Of a DNA stretch of 64,000 nt, positions 19,105 to 29,279 are shown in pieces. Under the pieces are notes generated by a model that was not told where the DNA came from, did not search any database, and saw only the letters and a program-made list of their open reading frames with translations. The DNA is from Geobacter sp. DSM 9736 (lineage in GTDB: Bacteria > Desulfobacterota > Desulfuromonadia > Geobacterales > Geobacteraceae): assembly GCF_900187405.1 (NCBI RefSeq), contig NZ_LT896716.1, positions 558,001-622,000 on the forward strand, in the 5' to 3' direction. A program made the translations under genes and the position numbers. Position 1 is the first letter of the stretch, and each line of letters begins with the position of its first letter.

Positions 19105-20460
19105 ATGAAGAAGCTTTTCGGGACCGATGGCGTTCGCGGTGTCGCCAACGTCTACCCGATGACAACTGAGATGGCGATGCAGCTCGGAAGAGCAGCGGCG
19201 TACATGTTCCGCAACGGCCACAGACGGCACCGTATCGTTATCGGTAAAGATACGAGACTTTCAGGCTACATGATAGAAAACGCCCTTGTGGCCGGTATCT
19301 GCTCCATGGGGGTCGATGTTCTTCTGGTCGGTCCACTGCCGACGCCCGGAATTGCCAATATCACTTCCTCCATGAGGGCCGATGCGGGGGTTGTCATCTC
19401 CGCCTCACACAACCCGTTCCAGGATAACGGCATCAAGTTCTTTTCACGAGACGGGTTCAAGCTGCCGGACGAGATGGAACTGAAAATGGAGGATCTGATA
19501 TTCTCCAAGAAGATCGACTCTCTTCGTCCGATTGCGACCGAGGTCGGTAAGGCCTATCGGATTGACGATGCCGCGGGACGTTACGTAGTCTTTTTGAAGA
19601 GCACGTTCCCAAAGGATCTCGACCTCGCCGGTATGAAGATCGTCCTGGACTGCGCCAATGGAGCTGCCTACAAAGTCGCGCCGGCGGTTCTCGAGGAACT
19701 GGGAGCGGAAGTAATCACCATCGGAGCTAAACCGAACGGAACAAACATCAATGCCGGGTGTGGATCACTTCATCCCGAGGTTATCAGCGAAGCAGTGAAG
19801 GAGCACAGGGCGGACCTGGGAATTGCCTTGGATGGAGACGCAGACCGGGTCATCTTCGTGGATGAGTTCGGCAACGAGGTCGATGGGGACCAGATCATGG
19901 CTATCTGCGCCACCGAGATGATCCGGCAGAAGAAGCTTCGCAAGAACACAGTAGTAGCTACCGTGATGAGCAATATGGGACTCGACATCGCAATCAAGAA
20001 AGCGGGCGGAAAGATCGTCAAGACCGCGGTCGGCGATCGCTATGTAGTTGAGGAGATGCGCAAAGGGGGATACAACCTGGGGGGAGAGCAGTCCGGGCAC
20101 ATGATATTCCTGGATCACAACACTACAGGGGACGGGATGCAGTCGGCGCTCCAGGTTTTGGCCATCATGCGACGCAGGAAACAGACGCTCGCGGAGCTGG
20201 CGGAGGTGATGATTCCGCTCCCTCAGGTGCTTGTCAATGTGCGGGTGCCCGAAAAAAAGGACATCATGACCCATCCCGAGATCGCCAAACTCGTGAAGGA
20301 CATCGAGGCAAAGCTGAAGGACGAAGGTCGCCTGCTGGTGCGTTATTCGGGTACCGAACCGCTTCTGCGCATAATGCTAGAAGGTCAGGACAAGTACCAG
20401 ATAACCGGCTGGGGCAAAGAGATCGCCGATCTCGTCGAAAAGAAGCTGGGGGGAAAGTAA
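19105..20460 (+). CDS. glmM: Phosphoglucosamine mutase GlmM
   Basis: 451 residues from the ATG at 19105, which has an AAGGAGAGAG site; an upstream in-frame ATG at 19072 lacks one. Converts glucosamine-6-phosphate to glucosamine-1-phosphate for peptidoglycan and LPS. The N-terminus [11 protein letters not shown], the catalytic Ser101 in ISASHNP, the metal loop DGDADR (about 243-248), the sugar-binding GGEQSGH and the phosphate-binding RYSGTEP are all present. Its position after cdaA-cdaR fits the known GlmM-CdaA partnership. Confidence 0.97.
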   Translation: MKKLFGTDGVRGVANVYPMTTEMAMQLGRAAAYMFRNGHRRHRIVIGKDTRLSGYMIENALVAGICSMGVDVLLVGPLPTPGIANITSSMRADAGVVISASHNPFQDNGIKFFSRDGFKLPDEMELKMEDLIFSKKIDSLRPIATEVGKAYRIDDAAGRYVVFLKSTFPKDLDLAGMKIVLDCANGAAYKVAPAVLEELGAEVITIGAKPNGTNINAGCGSLHPEVISEAVKEHRADLGIALDGDADRVIFVDEFGNEVDGDQIMAICATEMIRQKKLRKNTVVATVMSNMGLDIAIKKAGGKIVKTAVGDRYVVEEMRKGGYNLGGEQSGHMIFLDHNTTGDGMQSALQVLAIMRRRKQTLAELAEVMIPLPQVLVNVRVPEKKDIMTHPEIAKLVKDIEAKLKDEGRLLVRYSGTEPLLRIMLEGQDKYQITGWGKEIADLVEKKLGGK

Positions 20461-21180
20461 ATGGCGAGACTGGGAGTAAATATCGATCACGTAGCAACGA
20501 TCCGTCAGGCCCGGGGGGGACGCGAGCCGGACCCGGTCACGGCGGCCGCTATTGCAGAACTGGCGGGTGCTGACGGAATCACCCTCCATCTGCGAGAGGA
20601 CCGGCGTCATATTCAGGAGCGGGACCTGAAGCTTCTGCGCAGGACTGTCCAGTCACGTCTCAACCTGGAGATGGCTACTGCCCCCGAGATCGTGCAGATC
20701 GCACTTGCGGTCAAGCCTGAAATGTGCACCCTGGTACCGGAGAAACGTCAGGAACTTACGACCGAGGGGGGCCTCGATGTGCGGCTCAATATGGAGCAGG
20801 TGGTCGAGGCTGTGGACCGGCTTCAGGACGGGGGCATCGCAGTCAGTCTTTTCGTAGACCCAGATCCTGCCCAGGTGAAAGCAGCCCACAAGACCGGGGC
20901 TGATTACATCGAGATCCACACCGGTGCCTATGCGGAAGCCGAGACGGCGGAGGAGGAGAACCGGGAGCTGGCGAAGATCGAGGCAGCCATCAAGCTCGCG
21001 ACGAAGCTCGGCCTCGGGGTCAATGCAGGGCACGGTCTCAACTACCGGAACATCAAGAAGGTAGCCGCACTGGGCGGGATCGAAGAGTTCAATGTAGGTC
21101 ATTCAATCATTTCACGCGCTGTACTCGTCGGGCTCGACCGGGCCGTGCGGGATATGGTCGAACTGATAAAATATGCCTGA
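20461..21180 (+). CDS. pdxJ: Pyridoxine 5'-phosphate synthase PdxJ
   Basis: 239 residues, the usual length. Final ring closure in DXP-dependent vitamin B6 synthesis, joining 3-amino-2-oxopropyl phosphate with deoxyxylulose phosphate. Signatures include [17 protein letters not shown] at the N-terminus, [12 protein letters not shown] (about 40-51), and [14 protein letters not shown] (about 181-194). It follows the glmM stop with no gap and precedes acpS a few genes on; pdxJ-acpS proximity is common. Confidence 0.97.
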   Translation: MARLGVNIDHVATIRQARGGREPDPVTAAAIAELAGADGITLHLREDRRHIQERDLKLLRRTVQSRLNLEMATAPEIVQIALAVKPEMCTLVPEKRQELTTEGGLDVRLNMEQVVEAVDRLQDGGIAVSLFVDPDPAQVKAAHKTGADYIEIHTGAYAEAETAEEENRELAKIEAAIKLATKLGLGVNAGHGLNYRNIKKVAALGGIEEFNVGHSIISRAVLVGLDRAVRDMVELIKYA

Positions 21181-21191
21181 CTGGACCTGAC

Positions 21192-21893
21192 ATGAGCAAG
21201 CCCGTGATTCTCCTCGTCGATGATACGAGGTTGTTCCTGACTCTCGAGATGGAGCTGCTCAAGCAGGCCGGGGCAAACGTCATCACAGCGGACGGTGGCT
21301 GTGAGGCGGTGGCAATGGCACGCCGGTACCGACCTGACCTCATATACCTCGACTTCGACATGCCGGGGATGAGTGGTCCGGAGTGCTGCGCAACGCTGAA
21401 AGCCGACCCGGTACTGCGTAGAGTGCCGGTGATCATGGTAACGACCGCCGGAAGTGATGACGACGTTGCAGCGGCTCGCAGCGCTGGGTGCGACGCCTGT
21501 CTCAGTAAGCCCCTCGACCGTGCCACCTTCCTTGAGGCCGGACGCCGGTTTCTGGCTCAGATCGACCGCCGCGAGATGCGCATCCACTGCCGCATCAATG
21601 TCGTCTTCAGAATGAACTACGAGAACTTTTCAGGCACCTGTAACAATCTCGGCATGCGAGGAATGTACATAGGTTTCGATGGGGACGTGGTCAAGGGCGC
21701 GCCGGTGGAAGTGAGCTTTATCCTGTCGGGCAGCAATTCCTCACTAATCGAGGCATGGGGGAAGGTCGCCTGGGTCAACAGCGGAGAGCATCGCAACAAA
21801 CAGGATCTTCCCGAGGGCTTTGGGGTTGAATTTCTCGATATGACCGAAGAATCCCGTGTTCTTATAAGGAACTTCATAGAAAATTGTTCCTGA
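21192..21893 (+). CDS. Response regulator with C-terminal PilZ domain
   Basis: 233 residues. The REC domain (about 1-120) has VILLVDDTRL, phospho-acceptor Asp in IYLDFDMPG, and LSKPLD. A PilZ domain follows (about 125-230), with the c-di-GMP-binding RxxxR motif as RREMR and a second motif NLGMRGMYIG in place of the usual D/NxSxxG (Gly for Ser). Binding of c-di-GMP is therefore plausible but not certain. It combines two-component input with a second-messenger sensor. The stop overlaps the next frame region, but the next start is at 21923. Confidence 0.85.
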   Translation: MSKPVILLVDDTRLFLTLEMELLKQAGANVITADGGCEAVAMARRYRPDLIYLDFDMPGMSGPECCATLKADPVLRRVPVIMVTTAGSDDDVAAARSAGCDACLSKPLDRATFLEAGRRFLAQIDRREMRIHCRINVVFRMNYENFSGTCNNLGMRGMYIGFDGDVVKGAPVEVSFILSGSNSSLIEAWGKVAWVNSGEHRNKQDLPEGFGVEFLDMTEESRVLIRNFIENCS

Positions 21894-21922
21894 GGCGTCA
21901 TGGAGTCAAGCGAGGAGAGATA

Positions 21923-22381
21923 ATGGACTATCAGATTGGTGAAACCGGAAGGGTGGTTGTCGTCCGTTTCTCTGATGGGGATGATTTGCTCGGAGGGCTG
22001 GCGGTGCTTGCGAGGAAGGAATATATCAGAGCTGCTGTTATCCACCTGGTGGGAGGGATTCGACGCGGCAAGTTCGTCGTGGGGCCCCGGGGGGAGGAGA
22101 TGCCCCCGGAACCGGTGTGGCGCGAGCTCGAGGAAAGCCACGAAATGCTCGGTGTCGGCACGCTGTTCTGGGAAGGTGACGAGCCGAAGGTCCACATCCA
22201 CGGCTCCTTCGGTAAACACGATTTCGTCAAGACAGGGTGCCTGAGGGATGACAGCGAGGTTTTTCTGGTTCTGGAGGCGATTGTGACGGAGGTAAGGGGA
22301 GTGAGCGCGGTCCGGCAGCTCGACCCTGTTTCCGGCCTGTCGCTTCTCAAGCTCCGAAACGATGATCATGCGGCGGCGTAG
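21923..22381 (+). CDS. PPC (DUF296) domain protein
   Basis: 152 residues from the ATG at 21923 with GAGGAGAGA upstream; a longer frame from 21884 overlaps the previous gene. The whole protein fits the PPC/DUF296 fold: FSDGDDLLGGLAVLARKEYI (about 17-36), an E-x-H-containing middle and HIHGSFGKHDFVKTGCL, where the histidines form the metal site seen in bacterial members. In plants the fold is part of AT-hook proteins; bacterial stand-alone versions have no settled function. Confidence 0.8.
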   Translation: MDYQIGETGRVVVVRFSDGDDLLGGLAVLARKEYIRAAVIHLVGGIRRGKFVVGPRGEEMPPEPVWRELEESHEMLGVGTLFWEGDEPKVHIHGSFGKHDFVKTGCLRDDSEVFLVLEAIVTEVRGVSAVRQLDPVSGLSLLKLRNDDHAAA

Positions 22382-22402
22382 CTTCTGCCTACGGGGAAAT
22401 CA

Positions 22403-22786
22403 ATGATCTTCGGGACCGGAGTCGATATCGTCGATATCAGCCGCTTCGAGCGTTTCGTTCGGGAGGATAACCAGCCCCTGCTGCAACGGATTTTTACTCC
22501 GCGGGAGCACGAATACTGCGTGGCCCGAAAGCAGAGTGCTCAGCACTACGCACTGCGATTCGCTGCGAAGGAAGCATATCTTAAAGCCCTAGGTACCGGA
22601 CTTAGAGACGGTATATCCTGGCGGGACATGGAAGTCGTAAACGACCACCTGGGCAAGCCGGAGCTTCTTTTATCCGGAAGGGGGGCGGAGGTGTTTCGGG
22701 AGCGCGAATTGTCCCGCTGCCATCTTAGCCTCTCTCATGACGGAAATTTCGGTGTAGCCATGGTTATACTGGAGCAGCTGCCATGA
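22403..22786 (+). CDS. acpS: Holo-[acyl-carrier-protein] synthase AcpS
   Basis: 127 residues. Transfers 4'-phosphopantetheine from CoA to acyl carrier protein. The metal-binding Asp lies in [13 protein letters not shown] (residues 4-16), and the Glu in [15 protein letters not shown] (about 53-67). [11 protein letters not shown] is the conserved C-terminal strand. The stop overlaps the nnr start (ATGA), the usual acpS-nnr arrangement. Confidence 0.96.
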   Translation: MIFGTGVDIVDISRFERFVREDNQPLLQRIFTPREHEYCVARKQSAQHYALRFAAKEAYLKALGTGLRDGISWRDMEVVNDHLGKPELLLSGRGAEVFRERELSRCHLSLSHDGNFGVAMVILEQLP

Positions 22787-24327
22787 AAGTAGTCACAGCC
22801 GAGATCATGCAGCAGGTGGATCGGCGGGCGATAACCGAGGCGGGCATTCCGGGGCTTCAGCTCATGGAAAATGCGGGGCGGTGTTGCGCGGCTGAGATCA
22901 TCTCCCGCTACGGTTCCTCGGGTCGTGCAATCATTGTGGCAGGTAAAGGAAACAACGGTGGTGACGGGTACGTAATCGCGCGGTATCTGCAGGAAGCAGG
23001 GTGGCGCACAGATGTCTGTGTCGTGGCGGAGCGGGCGGATATCGCTGGGGATGCCCTTGCCAATCTGGAGCGGCTTGGTAAAGGTTGCCTGAACTTCTGT
23101 CCGAATGAAGCGGCGCTTGCCGCGGCAGCCCGATCATGGCGCGAGGGGACCCTGGTCGTGGATGCCCTGTTCGGTACCGGACTCAATACCGACGTCGCCG
23201 GCAAACACCTTGCTGCCATCAGGTTGATCAATGGCTCAGGTCTTCCTGTTGTTGCCGTGGATATACCTTCCGGGGTCAACGGGACTACTGCCCGGATCAT
23301 GGGCGAGGCGGTCATGGCTGATTTTACGGTGGCCTTCGGTTTTCCCAAGCTCGGTCATGTTGTTTATCCGGGCGCAGAGAATTGCGGGGTCGTCGTTACG
23401 GTGGATATCGGCATACCCGCGAAAATCCTTGCGGAAACACCCGGATATGATTATCTGGACGCCGCTGCTGCAAGGTCTCTGATCCGCCCTCGCTCTCCTG
23501 TTGCTCACAAGGGAAGCTTCGGTCATACATTCATCATAGCGGGGTCCACCGGAAAAACGGGCGCCGCTGCGATGGCGGCCAACAGCGCTGTCAGGGGAGG
23601 GAGCGGCCTCGTCACTCTGGCAGTGCCGGCGTCTCTTCACCATATCCTGGAAGTGAAGACGACCGAGTCGATGACGGTCCCGATTGATGACGATGCTACC
23701 GGAAGACTGACTGAGGGAGCCTGCGGCGCCCTGATGGATGCAGCAGCTGGGAAAGATGCCGTAGCCCTCGGGCCGGGAATAGGATGGCATCAGAGGACTG
23801 CAGGGCTGGTACGCATTCTTTCCGCCGCTCTTTCCAACCCGCTGGTTATCGATGCCGACGGGCTTAACGCACTTTCCGAACAACCGGAAGTGTTGCTGGA
23901 TCGGTGCGGACGGATAACGGTGCTTACGCCTCATCCGGGGGAAATGGCGAGATTGACCGGCCTTGCTACTACAGCTGTCGAGGCCGACCGCATCGGCGTG
24001 GCTCTTAAATTCGCCCGGCAGTATGGTGTGTGGCTGGTGTTGAAGGGTGCCCGGACGGTCGTTGCTGCACCTGATGGACGGCTTGCCATCAACAGCACCG
24101 GAAATCCCGGCATGGCGTCCGGCGGCATGGGTGATGTGCTTACGGGTCTTCTGGCTGCACTCCTCTCCCAAGGGTACGAGCCCTTCGATGCCTGTTGTAT
24201 AGGGGTTTACATCCACGGCCATGCCGCCGATATTGTAGCCGCGGATAAGGGCGAAACCGGTATCTCGGCGGTGGATGTGCAGGAGCGGATACCGTATGCC
24301 TTCAAACTCTTGCAGCAGGGTAGCTGA
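22783..24327 (+). CDS. nnr: Bifunctional NAD(P)H-hydrate epimerase/dehydratase Nnr
   Basis: 514 residues. Repairs hydrated NAD(P)H: the N-terminal NnrE part (about 1-215, with [16 protein letters not shown] and DALFGTGL) epimerises NAD(P)HX, and the C-terminal NnrD part (about 225-512, ribokinase-like, with [16 protein letters not shown] and [15 protein letters not shown]) dehydrates it using ADP. Both halves are complete. It sits in the conserved acpS-nnr-(CBS)-tsaE order. Confidence 0.96.
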   Translation: MKVVTAEIMQQVDRRAITEAGIPGLQLMENAGRCCAAEIISRYGSSGRAIIVAGKGNNGGDGYVIARYLQEAGWRTDVCVVAERADIAGDALANLERLGKGCLNFCPNEAALAAAARSWREGTLVVDALFGTGLNTDVAGKHLAAIRLINGSGLPVVAVDIPSGVNGTTARIMGEAVMADFTVAFGFPKLGHVVYPGAENCGVVVTVDIGIPAKILAETPGYDYLDAAAARSLIRPRSPVAHKGSFGHTFIIAGSTGKTGAAAMAANSAVRGGSGLVTLAVPASLHHILEVKTTESMTVPIDDDATGRLTEGACGALMDAAAGKDAVALGPGIGWHQRTAGLVRILSAALSNPLVIDADGLNALSEQPEVLLDRCGRITVLTPHPGEMARLTGLATTAVEADRIGVALKFARQYGVWLVLKGARTVVAAPDGRLAINSTGNPGMASGGMGDVLTGLLAALLSQGYEPFDACCIGVYIHGHAADIVAADKGETGISAVDVQERIPYAFKLLQQGS

Positions 24328-24377
24328 CAGTGTTTCGATCTTTCCGTACATGTGTCCCAAACTAAAGAGGAGGCAGT

Positions 24378-24833
24378 ATGCTCAAAGTTGCCGATGTGAT
24401 GACGACACCTGTCATAAGTGTTCGAAAGGAGCAGAATATCAGGGAGTTGGCGGAGCTGTTTGCTCGTCATCGGATCAGCAGCCTCCCTGTTGTGGATGAA
24501 GAGGGAAGGCTCATTGGAATCGTAACCGAAACCGACTTGATAGAGCAGGACCGGAACCTGCACATACCGACGGTGGTCTCCATTTTTGATTGGGTCATCT
24601 ACCTCGAGAGCGACAAGAAATTCGAGCGAGAGTTGAAGAAGGTAACCGGTCAGACCGTTGAGGACATATACACTGCCGAGGTGGAAGCCGTTACCCCCGA
24701 AACGCCTGTAAGCATAGTCGCCGACATGATGAGCAGCAAAAAGATCCATGCCATTCCCGTGGTTGACGGAGACCTCCTGGTGGGTATGGTCGCGCGCATC
24801 GACCTTATACGGTCTATGATCCAGCCCGTATGA
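24378..24833 (+). CDS. Two-CBS-domain protein
   Basis: 151 residues with two CBS motifs: residues ~1-60 (VADVMTTPVISVRKEQNIRE and SSLPVVDEEGRLIGIVTETDL) and ~90-150 (VEAVTPETPVSIVADMM and HAIPVVDGDLLVGMVARIDL). CBS pairs bind adenine nucleotides and regulate partner proteins. No partner domain is present, so the regulated target is unknown. It overlaps the tsaE start by 4 bp, and an AAGAGGAGG site precedes it. Confidence 0.85.
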   Translation: MLKVADVMTTPVISVRKEQNIRELAELFARHRISSLPVVDEEGRLIGIVTETDLIEQDRNLHIPTVVSIFDWVIYLESDKKFERELKKVTGQTVEDIYTAEVEAVTPETPVSIVADMMSSKKIHAIPVVDGDLLVGMVARIDLIRSMIQPV

Positions 24834-25306
24834 CATCGTGGACTGTCACGAGCCGAAGCTGCTCTGAAACGGTTCTGCTGGGTGAGAGACTCGGCATGCT
24901 GGTGGAGCCGGGAGATTTCGTCGCGCTCATAGGGGATCTAGGCGCCGGCAAAACAGAGTTCGCTAAAGGAGTGGCCGCTGGTCTCGGTGTTGACCCGTCA
25001 GTTGCAGTCACAAGCCCGACTTACATTCTGATGAACATCTACGAGGGTCGGCTGAAACTCTACCACTTCGATCTCTATCGGTTGTCGGGTGATGAAGACT
25101 CGGAAGCCCTTGGATTTCATGAGTATTTTGAAGGAGAAGGTGCGTGCCTGGTAGAATGGGCGGACCGGCTTGATGAGGAATTGCCGGTGGAGCGGCTGGC
25201 GGTGCAGATAATATATGAGGGAGAAAAGACCCGTACTCTCAATTTTTCCGCTACTGGAGCGCGCTATGAGGGGCTTCTCGCCGCCCTTGCGGCGCAAGAA
25301 CTGTAA
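24830..25306 (+). CDS. tsaE: tRNA threonylcarbamoyladenosine biosynthesis ATPase TsaE
   Basis: 158 residues. ATPase of the TsaBDE complex that makes t6A37 in ANN-decoding tRNAs. Walker A GDLGAGKTEFAKG (about 36-48), the SPTY switch (about 63-66), the HFDLYRL motif (about 80-86) and a late WADR. No tsaB or tsaD is adjacent in the window. Confidence 0.94.
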   Translation: MTSWTVTSRSCSETVLLGERLGMLVEPGDFVALIGDLGAGKTEFAKGVAAGLGVDPSVAVTSPTYILMNIYEGRLKLYHFDLYRLSGDEDSEALGFHEYFEGEGACLVEWADRLDEELPVERLAVQIIYEGEKTRTLNFSATGARYEGLLAALAAQEL

Positions 25307-25354
25307 CTGCCAGGCAAGCCTGCTGAAAATGTCACATTGTCATAAAAAAATGTT

Positions 25355-25383
25355 TTGACGGTACACGAGATTCTTGATAGTAA
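25355..25383 (+). promoter_or_regulatory. Candidate sigma-70 promoter for lysC
   Basis: TTGACG (25355-25360), 17 bp, then TAGTAA (25378-25383), in an AT-rich 147-bp gap. It is 71 bp before lysC. Confidence 0.5.
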
Positions 25384-25453
25384 AAACTATTTCTGCATCC
25401 CATTAGTCACTCCCAACTGAAAAAATATTACCCGTTCCAAAGGAGGATTCCAG

Positions 25454-26677
25454 ATGGCTCTCGTGGTCCAAAAGTATGGCGGCACCTCGATGGGTACGAT
25501 CGAACGCATCCGTAACGTCGCCAAAAGGGTCATCAAGACCTATGATGCAGGCAACGACATGGTGGTCATCGTATCGGCAATGTCGGGAGAGACCAACAAG
25601 CTTGTAGCTCTCGCCAACGAAGTGACAGAGTTTCCCGACAATCGTGAGTATGATGTTCTCGTAGCTTCCGGAGAGCAGGTCTCCATTGCGCTACTGGCTA
25701 TGTGCCTCAAGTCGATGGGTTACAAGGCGAAGTCGTACCATGGGTGGCAGATTCCCATCATCACGGACAATGTGTTCAGCAAGGCTCGTATAGAGGAGAT
25801 CGACGACAAGAAGGTCCGTGCGGATCTGAAAGAGGGCACTATCATTATTGTGGCCGGTTTTCAGGGGGTTGACCGTGAGGGAAACGTCACGACGCTTGGC
25901 CGCGGAGGTTCCGATACGTCTGCAGTCGCCATGGCTGCCGCATTGAAGGCAGATGTCTGTGAAATCTACACTGATGTTGACGGCGTATATACCACTGACC
26001 CGAACATCTGTACGGATGCACGGAAAATCGAGAAGGTTTCCTACGACGAAATGCTGGAAATGGCGAGCCTCGGTGCAAAAGTGCTCCAGATCCGCTCGGT
26101 GGAGTTCGCCAAGAAGTACAACGTCGATATTCACGTCCGTTCCAGCTTCAACGACAATCCAGGAACTATGGTTACCAAGGAGGATAAGGATATGGAAGCA
26201 GTTCTCGTGTCAGGAATCGCCTATGACAAAAATGAAGCCAAGATCGCCGTTATGCGGGTGCCGGACAAACCGGGCATTGCAGCCAAGATACTATCTCCCC
26301 TTTCAGAAGCCAACATTTCGGTGGACATGATCGTACAGAACGTCAGCGAGGACAGCTTTACCGACTTCACCTTCACCGTTACTAAGGCTGATTTTAAGAA
26401 AGCGCTTGCAATCACCAAAGAGTCGGCCAAGGAAGTGGAAGCCAAGGATGTGATGACTGATGAGAACATCAGCAAAATCTCCATCGTTGGCGTGGGGATG
26501 CGCAGCCACGCCGGGGTCGCGACGAAAATGTTCGAGACGCTGGCAAAGGAAGGCATAAACATACAGATGATCTCTACATCGGAGATAAAGGTGTCCGTGG
26601 TCGTAGATGCCAAATACACTGAACTGGCTGTCAGGGTACTCCACGATGCTTTCGGTCTTGCCGGCGCTGCTGCCTGA
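25454..26677 (+). CDS. lysC: Aspartate kinase LysC
   Basis: 407 residues, a monofunctional class II-type aspartokinase. It phosphorylates aspartate, the first step to lysine, threonine, methionine and isoleucine. KYGGTSMG is at residues 7-14, and [11 protein letters not shown] (about 153-163) and [11 protein letters not shown] (about 176-186) complete the kinase part. Two ACT domains (about 262-407) form the feedback site, with the interface-type [12 protein letters not shown]. An AAAGGAGG site precedes the ATG. cimA follows after 38 bp, placing the aspartate and citramalate routes side by side. Confidence 0.96.
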   Translation: MALVVQKYGGTSMGTIERIRNVAKRVIKTYDAGNDMVVIVSAMSGETNKLVALANEVTEFPDNREYDVLVASGEQVSIALLAMCLKSMGYKAKSYHGWQIPIITDNVFSKARIEEIDDKKVRADLKEGTIIIVAGFQGVDREGNVTTLGRGGSDTSAVAMAAALKADVCEIYTDVDGVYTTDPNICTDARKIEKVSYDEMLEMASLGAKVLQIRSVEFAKKYNVDIHVRSSFNDNPGTMVTKEDKDMEAVLVSGIAYDKNEAKIAVMRVPDKPGIAAKILSPLSEANISVDMIVQNVSEDSFTDFTFTVTKADFKKALAITKESAKEVEAKDVMTDENISKISIVGVGMRSHAGVATKMFETLAKEGINIQMISTSEIKVSVVVDAKYTELAVRVLHDAFGLAGAAA

Positions 26678-26715
26678 TCCGTTCATCCTCAAATGAAAGC
26701 AGAAGGTGAAGATAT

Positions 26716-28299
26716 ATGAGTCTTGTACGGATTTACGATACCACTCTGCGGGACGGCACCCAGGCAGAAGACATCTCCTTCCTCGTCGAAGATAAAATTC
26801 GAATTGCCCATAAGCTCGATGAAATAGGAATTCACTACATCGAGGGGGGGTGGCCGGGGAGTAACCCGAAGGATGTAGCGTTCTTCAAGGACATCAAGAA
26901 GGAGAAGCTGCAGCAGGCGAAAATTGCCGCATTCGGTTCCACCCGACGTGCCAAGATAACTCCGGACAAAGACCAGAACATCAGAACATTGGTTCAGGCT
27001 GAGCCGGATGTGGTTACTATTTTCGGGAAAACCTGGGACTTTCATGTGCACGAGGCGCTACGGATTTCTCTGGAAGAAAACCTGGAGCTGATTTTCGATT
27101 CACTGGAGTACCTCAAGTCCAGGGTTCCGGAGACGGTCTACGATGCTGAGCATTTCTTCGACGGGTACAAGGCTAACCCACAGTATGCGATCAAGACCCT
27201 GCAGGCCGCAGAATCCGCCAAGGTAGATTGCATTGTTCTCTGCGATACCAATGGAGGAACCCTTCCTTTCGAAGTGGCGGAAATAATCAGAAATGTTCGA
27301 AAGCACATCAAGACCCCTCTCGGCATCCATACCCATAATGATTCCGAATGTGCCGTTGCAAATTCACTGCACGCAGTAAACGAAGGAGTGGTCCATGTGC
27401 AGGGGACCATCAACGGCTTCGGTGAGCGATGCGGTAACGCCAATCTCTGCTCCATCATCCCGGCGCTGAAGCTCAAAATGAAGAGGGAGTGCATCAGCGA
27501 TGAGCAACTGCGGAAGCTGCGGGATCTCTCAAGGTTTGTGTATGAGTTGGCTAACCTTTCGCCGGCCAAGCATCAGGCATATGTAGGCAATTCCGCTTTT
27601 GCCCACAAGGGGGGGGTTCACGTCAGCGCAATTCAGCGGCATCCCGAGACTTATGAGCATATGCGTCCGGAAGTAGTGGGGAACACCACCCGAGTTCTCG
27701 TTTCCGATCTTTCGGGCAGATCGAATATTCTGGCCAAGGCTGAAGAATTCGACATCAACCTCGACAGCAAAGATCCGGTAACGCTCGAAATTCTGGACAA
27801 CATAAAAGAGATGGAAAACCGGGGTTATCAGTTTGAGGGCGCGGAAGCTTCCTTCGAACTCCTCATGCGGCGCGCTCTCGGTACTCACCGGAAGTTTTTC
27901 TCCGTGATCGGGTTCCGGGTGATAGATGAGAAGCGTCATGAAGACCAGAAGCCCATCTCCGAAGCTACGATAATGGTAAAGGTCGGAGGCAAGATCGAGC
28001 ATACTGCCGCCGAAGGGAACGGCCCGGTCAACGCTCTCGACAATGCTCTGCGAAAGGCGTTGGAGAAGTTTTATCCGAAACTGAAAGATGTCAAGCTGCT
28101 TGATTACAAGGTGCGGGTTCTTCCTGCTGGACAGGGGACGGCGTCAGCGATCCGTGTTCTTATCGAATCCGGTGACAAGGGGACCAGATGGGGCACTGTC
28201 GGCGTTTCCGATAACATAGTTGATGCTTCCTATCAGGCCTTGATTGACAGCATCGAATTCAAGCTTCACAAGGAGGACGCCGAGGTAGCGAAAAAGTGA
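26716..28299 (+). CDS. cimA: (R)-citramalate synthase CimA
   Basis: 527 residues. Condenses pyruvate with acetyl-CoA to citramalate, opening the threonine-independent isoleucine pathway that Geobacter is known to use. The HMGL-like barrel starts [15 protein letters not shown] (about 7-22), then [15 protein letters not shown] (about 202-216) supplies the metal histidines and [12 protein letters not shown] follows. The C-terminal LeuA-dimer/allosteric domain covers about 385-520. The length and the AED after the DGTQ motif distinguish it from 2-isopropylmalate synthase. It overlaps the next gene by 4 bp. Confidence 0.94.
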   Translation: MSLVRIYDTTLRDGTQAEDISFLVEDKIRIAHKLDEIGIHYIEGGWPGSNPKDVAFFKDIKKEKLQQAKIAAFGSTRRAKITPDKDQNIRTLVQAEPDVVTIFGKTWDFHVHEALRISLEENLELIFDSLEYLKSRVPETVYDAEHFFDGYKANPQYAIKTLQAAESAKVDCIVLCDTNGGTLPFEVAEIIRNVRKHIKTPLGIHTHNDSECAVANSLHAVNEGVVHVQGTINGFGERCGNANLCSIIPALKLKMKRECISDEQLRKLRDLSRFVYELANLSPAKHQAYVGNSAFAHKGGVHVSAIQRHPETYEHMRPEVVGNTTRVLVSDLSGRSNILAKAEEFDINLDSKDPVTLEILDNIKEMENRGYQFEGAEASFELLMRRALGTHRKFFSVIGFRVIDEKRHEDQKPISEATIMVKVGGKIEHTAAEGNGPVNALDNALRKALEKFYPKLKDVKLLDYKVRVLPAGQGTASAIRVLIESGDKGTRWGTVGVSDNIVDASYQALIDSIEFKLHKEDAEVAKK

Positions 28300-28844
28300 G
28301 CGATCGGGCACAGCGCCTGGTACTTCTGCTGGTTGCGGCGATTTTGCTTGTTTCAGTAATAGGCCACGGGACATCTTTTAAACAGATGCCCGTGGCCTTT
28401 GTTCGTTCATCCTCCGAAGAGGTGCTAGTGCGGGTAAGTGGTGATCTTCGGGAAGGCATCTATAAAATTCCTGACGGTACTACGGTAGCTGCCGCCATAA
28501 AAATGGCGGTCCCTAAAGTTCCTTTCAGTTCTGCCGATATGCCGGTGCTCAGTAGAAAGATATCGGCCGGCGAAATCATCCTCGCGGAATGGAATGACTC
28601 TAAACATATGGAAATCAAGGTAGTTAGGATGGGGGCGCGGGAGCGTATGCTTCTTGGGCTGCCCCTGCTCCCGAACGAGATGACCAGGCAGGAATGGGAG
28701 GAATTGCCGTCGATCGGGCCTGCTCTCGCACGTGCGATAATGAATCACCGTCAATGTAATGGCGATTTTCAGGGGGTGGCTGACCTTGTCCGGGTACCGG
28801 GGATCGGGCATGGCACGCTGGGTGTAATAATGGAAAAATTTTAA
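28296..28844 (+). CDS. ComEA-like helix-hairpin-helix protein
   Basis: 182 residues from a GTG overlapping the cimA stop. One membrane segment (residues ~8-26) suggests the rest is periplasmic. The middle (about 40-105) resembles an SLBB-like beta region. The C-terminal ~60 residues carry helix-hairpin-helix motifs ([17 protein letters not shown] and [11 protein letters not shown]), as in ComEA DNA-uptake receptors. DNA binding is therefore likely; a role in competence is only inferred, as no comEC is near. Confidence 0.8.
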   Translation: MSDRAQRLVLLLVAAILLVSVIGHGTSFKQMPVAFVRSSSEEVLVRVSGDLREGIYKIPDGTTVAAAIKMAVPKVPFSSADMPVLSRKISAGEIILAEWNDSKHMEIKVVRMGARERMLLGLPLLPNEMTRQEWEELPSIGPALARAIMNHRQCNGDFQGVADLVRVPGIGHGTLGVIMEKF

Positions 28845-28990
28845 TCAGATGTAAATGCACGATTTTAAACCGCAACCTCATTTTATTTCTAACTTTCTCT
28901 CTAATCCCTTCCCGGTTCTCCCTATTGGCATGCATGGTGAAATCCCTCTCGCTAACCTAACGAAAATAACCATCGAGTGGAGGGATAGTC

Positions 28991-29146
28991 ATGAAATGTC
29001 CGAAATGCAAAGGCCGTATGTTCGCTGAAAAATTCTACGACTTCGTCAGATCGTTTGATGCTTGGAAGTGTACCTGCTGCGGCGAGCTCCTCGACCCGAC
29101 CATCATTGCAAACCGGGCGCGGAACAATAACCTCTTTATCGGCTGA
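28991..29146 (+). CDS. 51-residue zinc-ribbon protein
   Basis: A short gene not likely to be found by length-limited searches. GAGTGGAGGGATAGTC precedes the ATG, giving a good Shine-Dalgarno (GGAGG). The peptide has CPKC at residues 3-6 and CTCC at about 27-30, a four-cysteine zinc ribbon, with WKC and GELLDP around it. A strong terminator lies 24 bp downstream, which supports it as an independent transcript. The function is unknown; similar tiny zinc ribbons occur widely in Geobacter. Confidence 0.75.
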   Translation: MKCPKCKGRMFAEKFYDFVRSFDAWKCTCCGELLDPTIIANRARNNNLFIG

Positions 29147-29169
29147 ATTGAAAGGGTGTGAAGGAATGG

Positions 29170-29197
29170 GAGGGGCGGCATCGCCCCTCTTTTTTTT
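29170..29197 (+). terminator. Intrinsic terminator after the zinc-ribbon gene
   Basis: GAGGGGCG (29170-29177) and CGCCCCTC (29182-29189) with a GCAT loop and eight T. Confidence 0.92.
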
Positions 29198-29279
29198 CAT
29201 GAATAATCTTGAGTCGTCTTGCGCTACAGATACAATTGTAGAATGGCACCAAATATGAGGGGACTGGCAGGAGGAGTCG

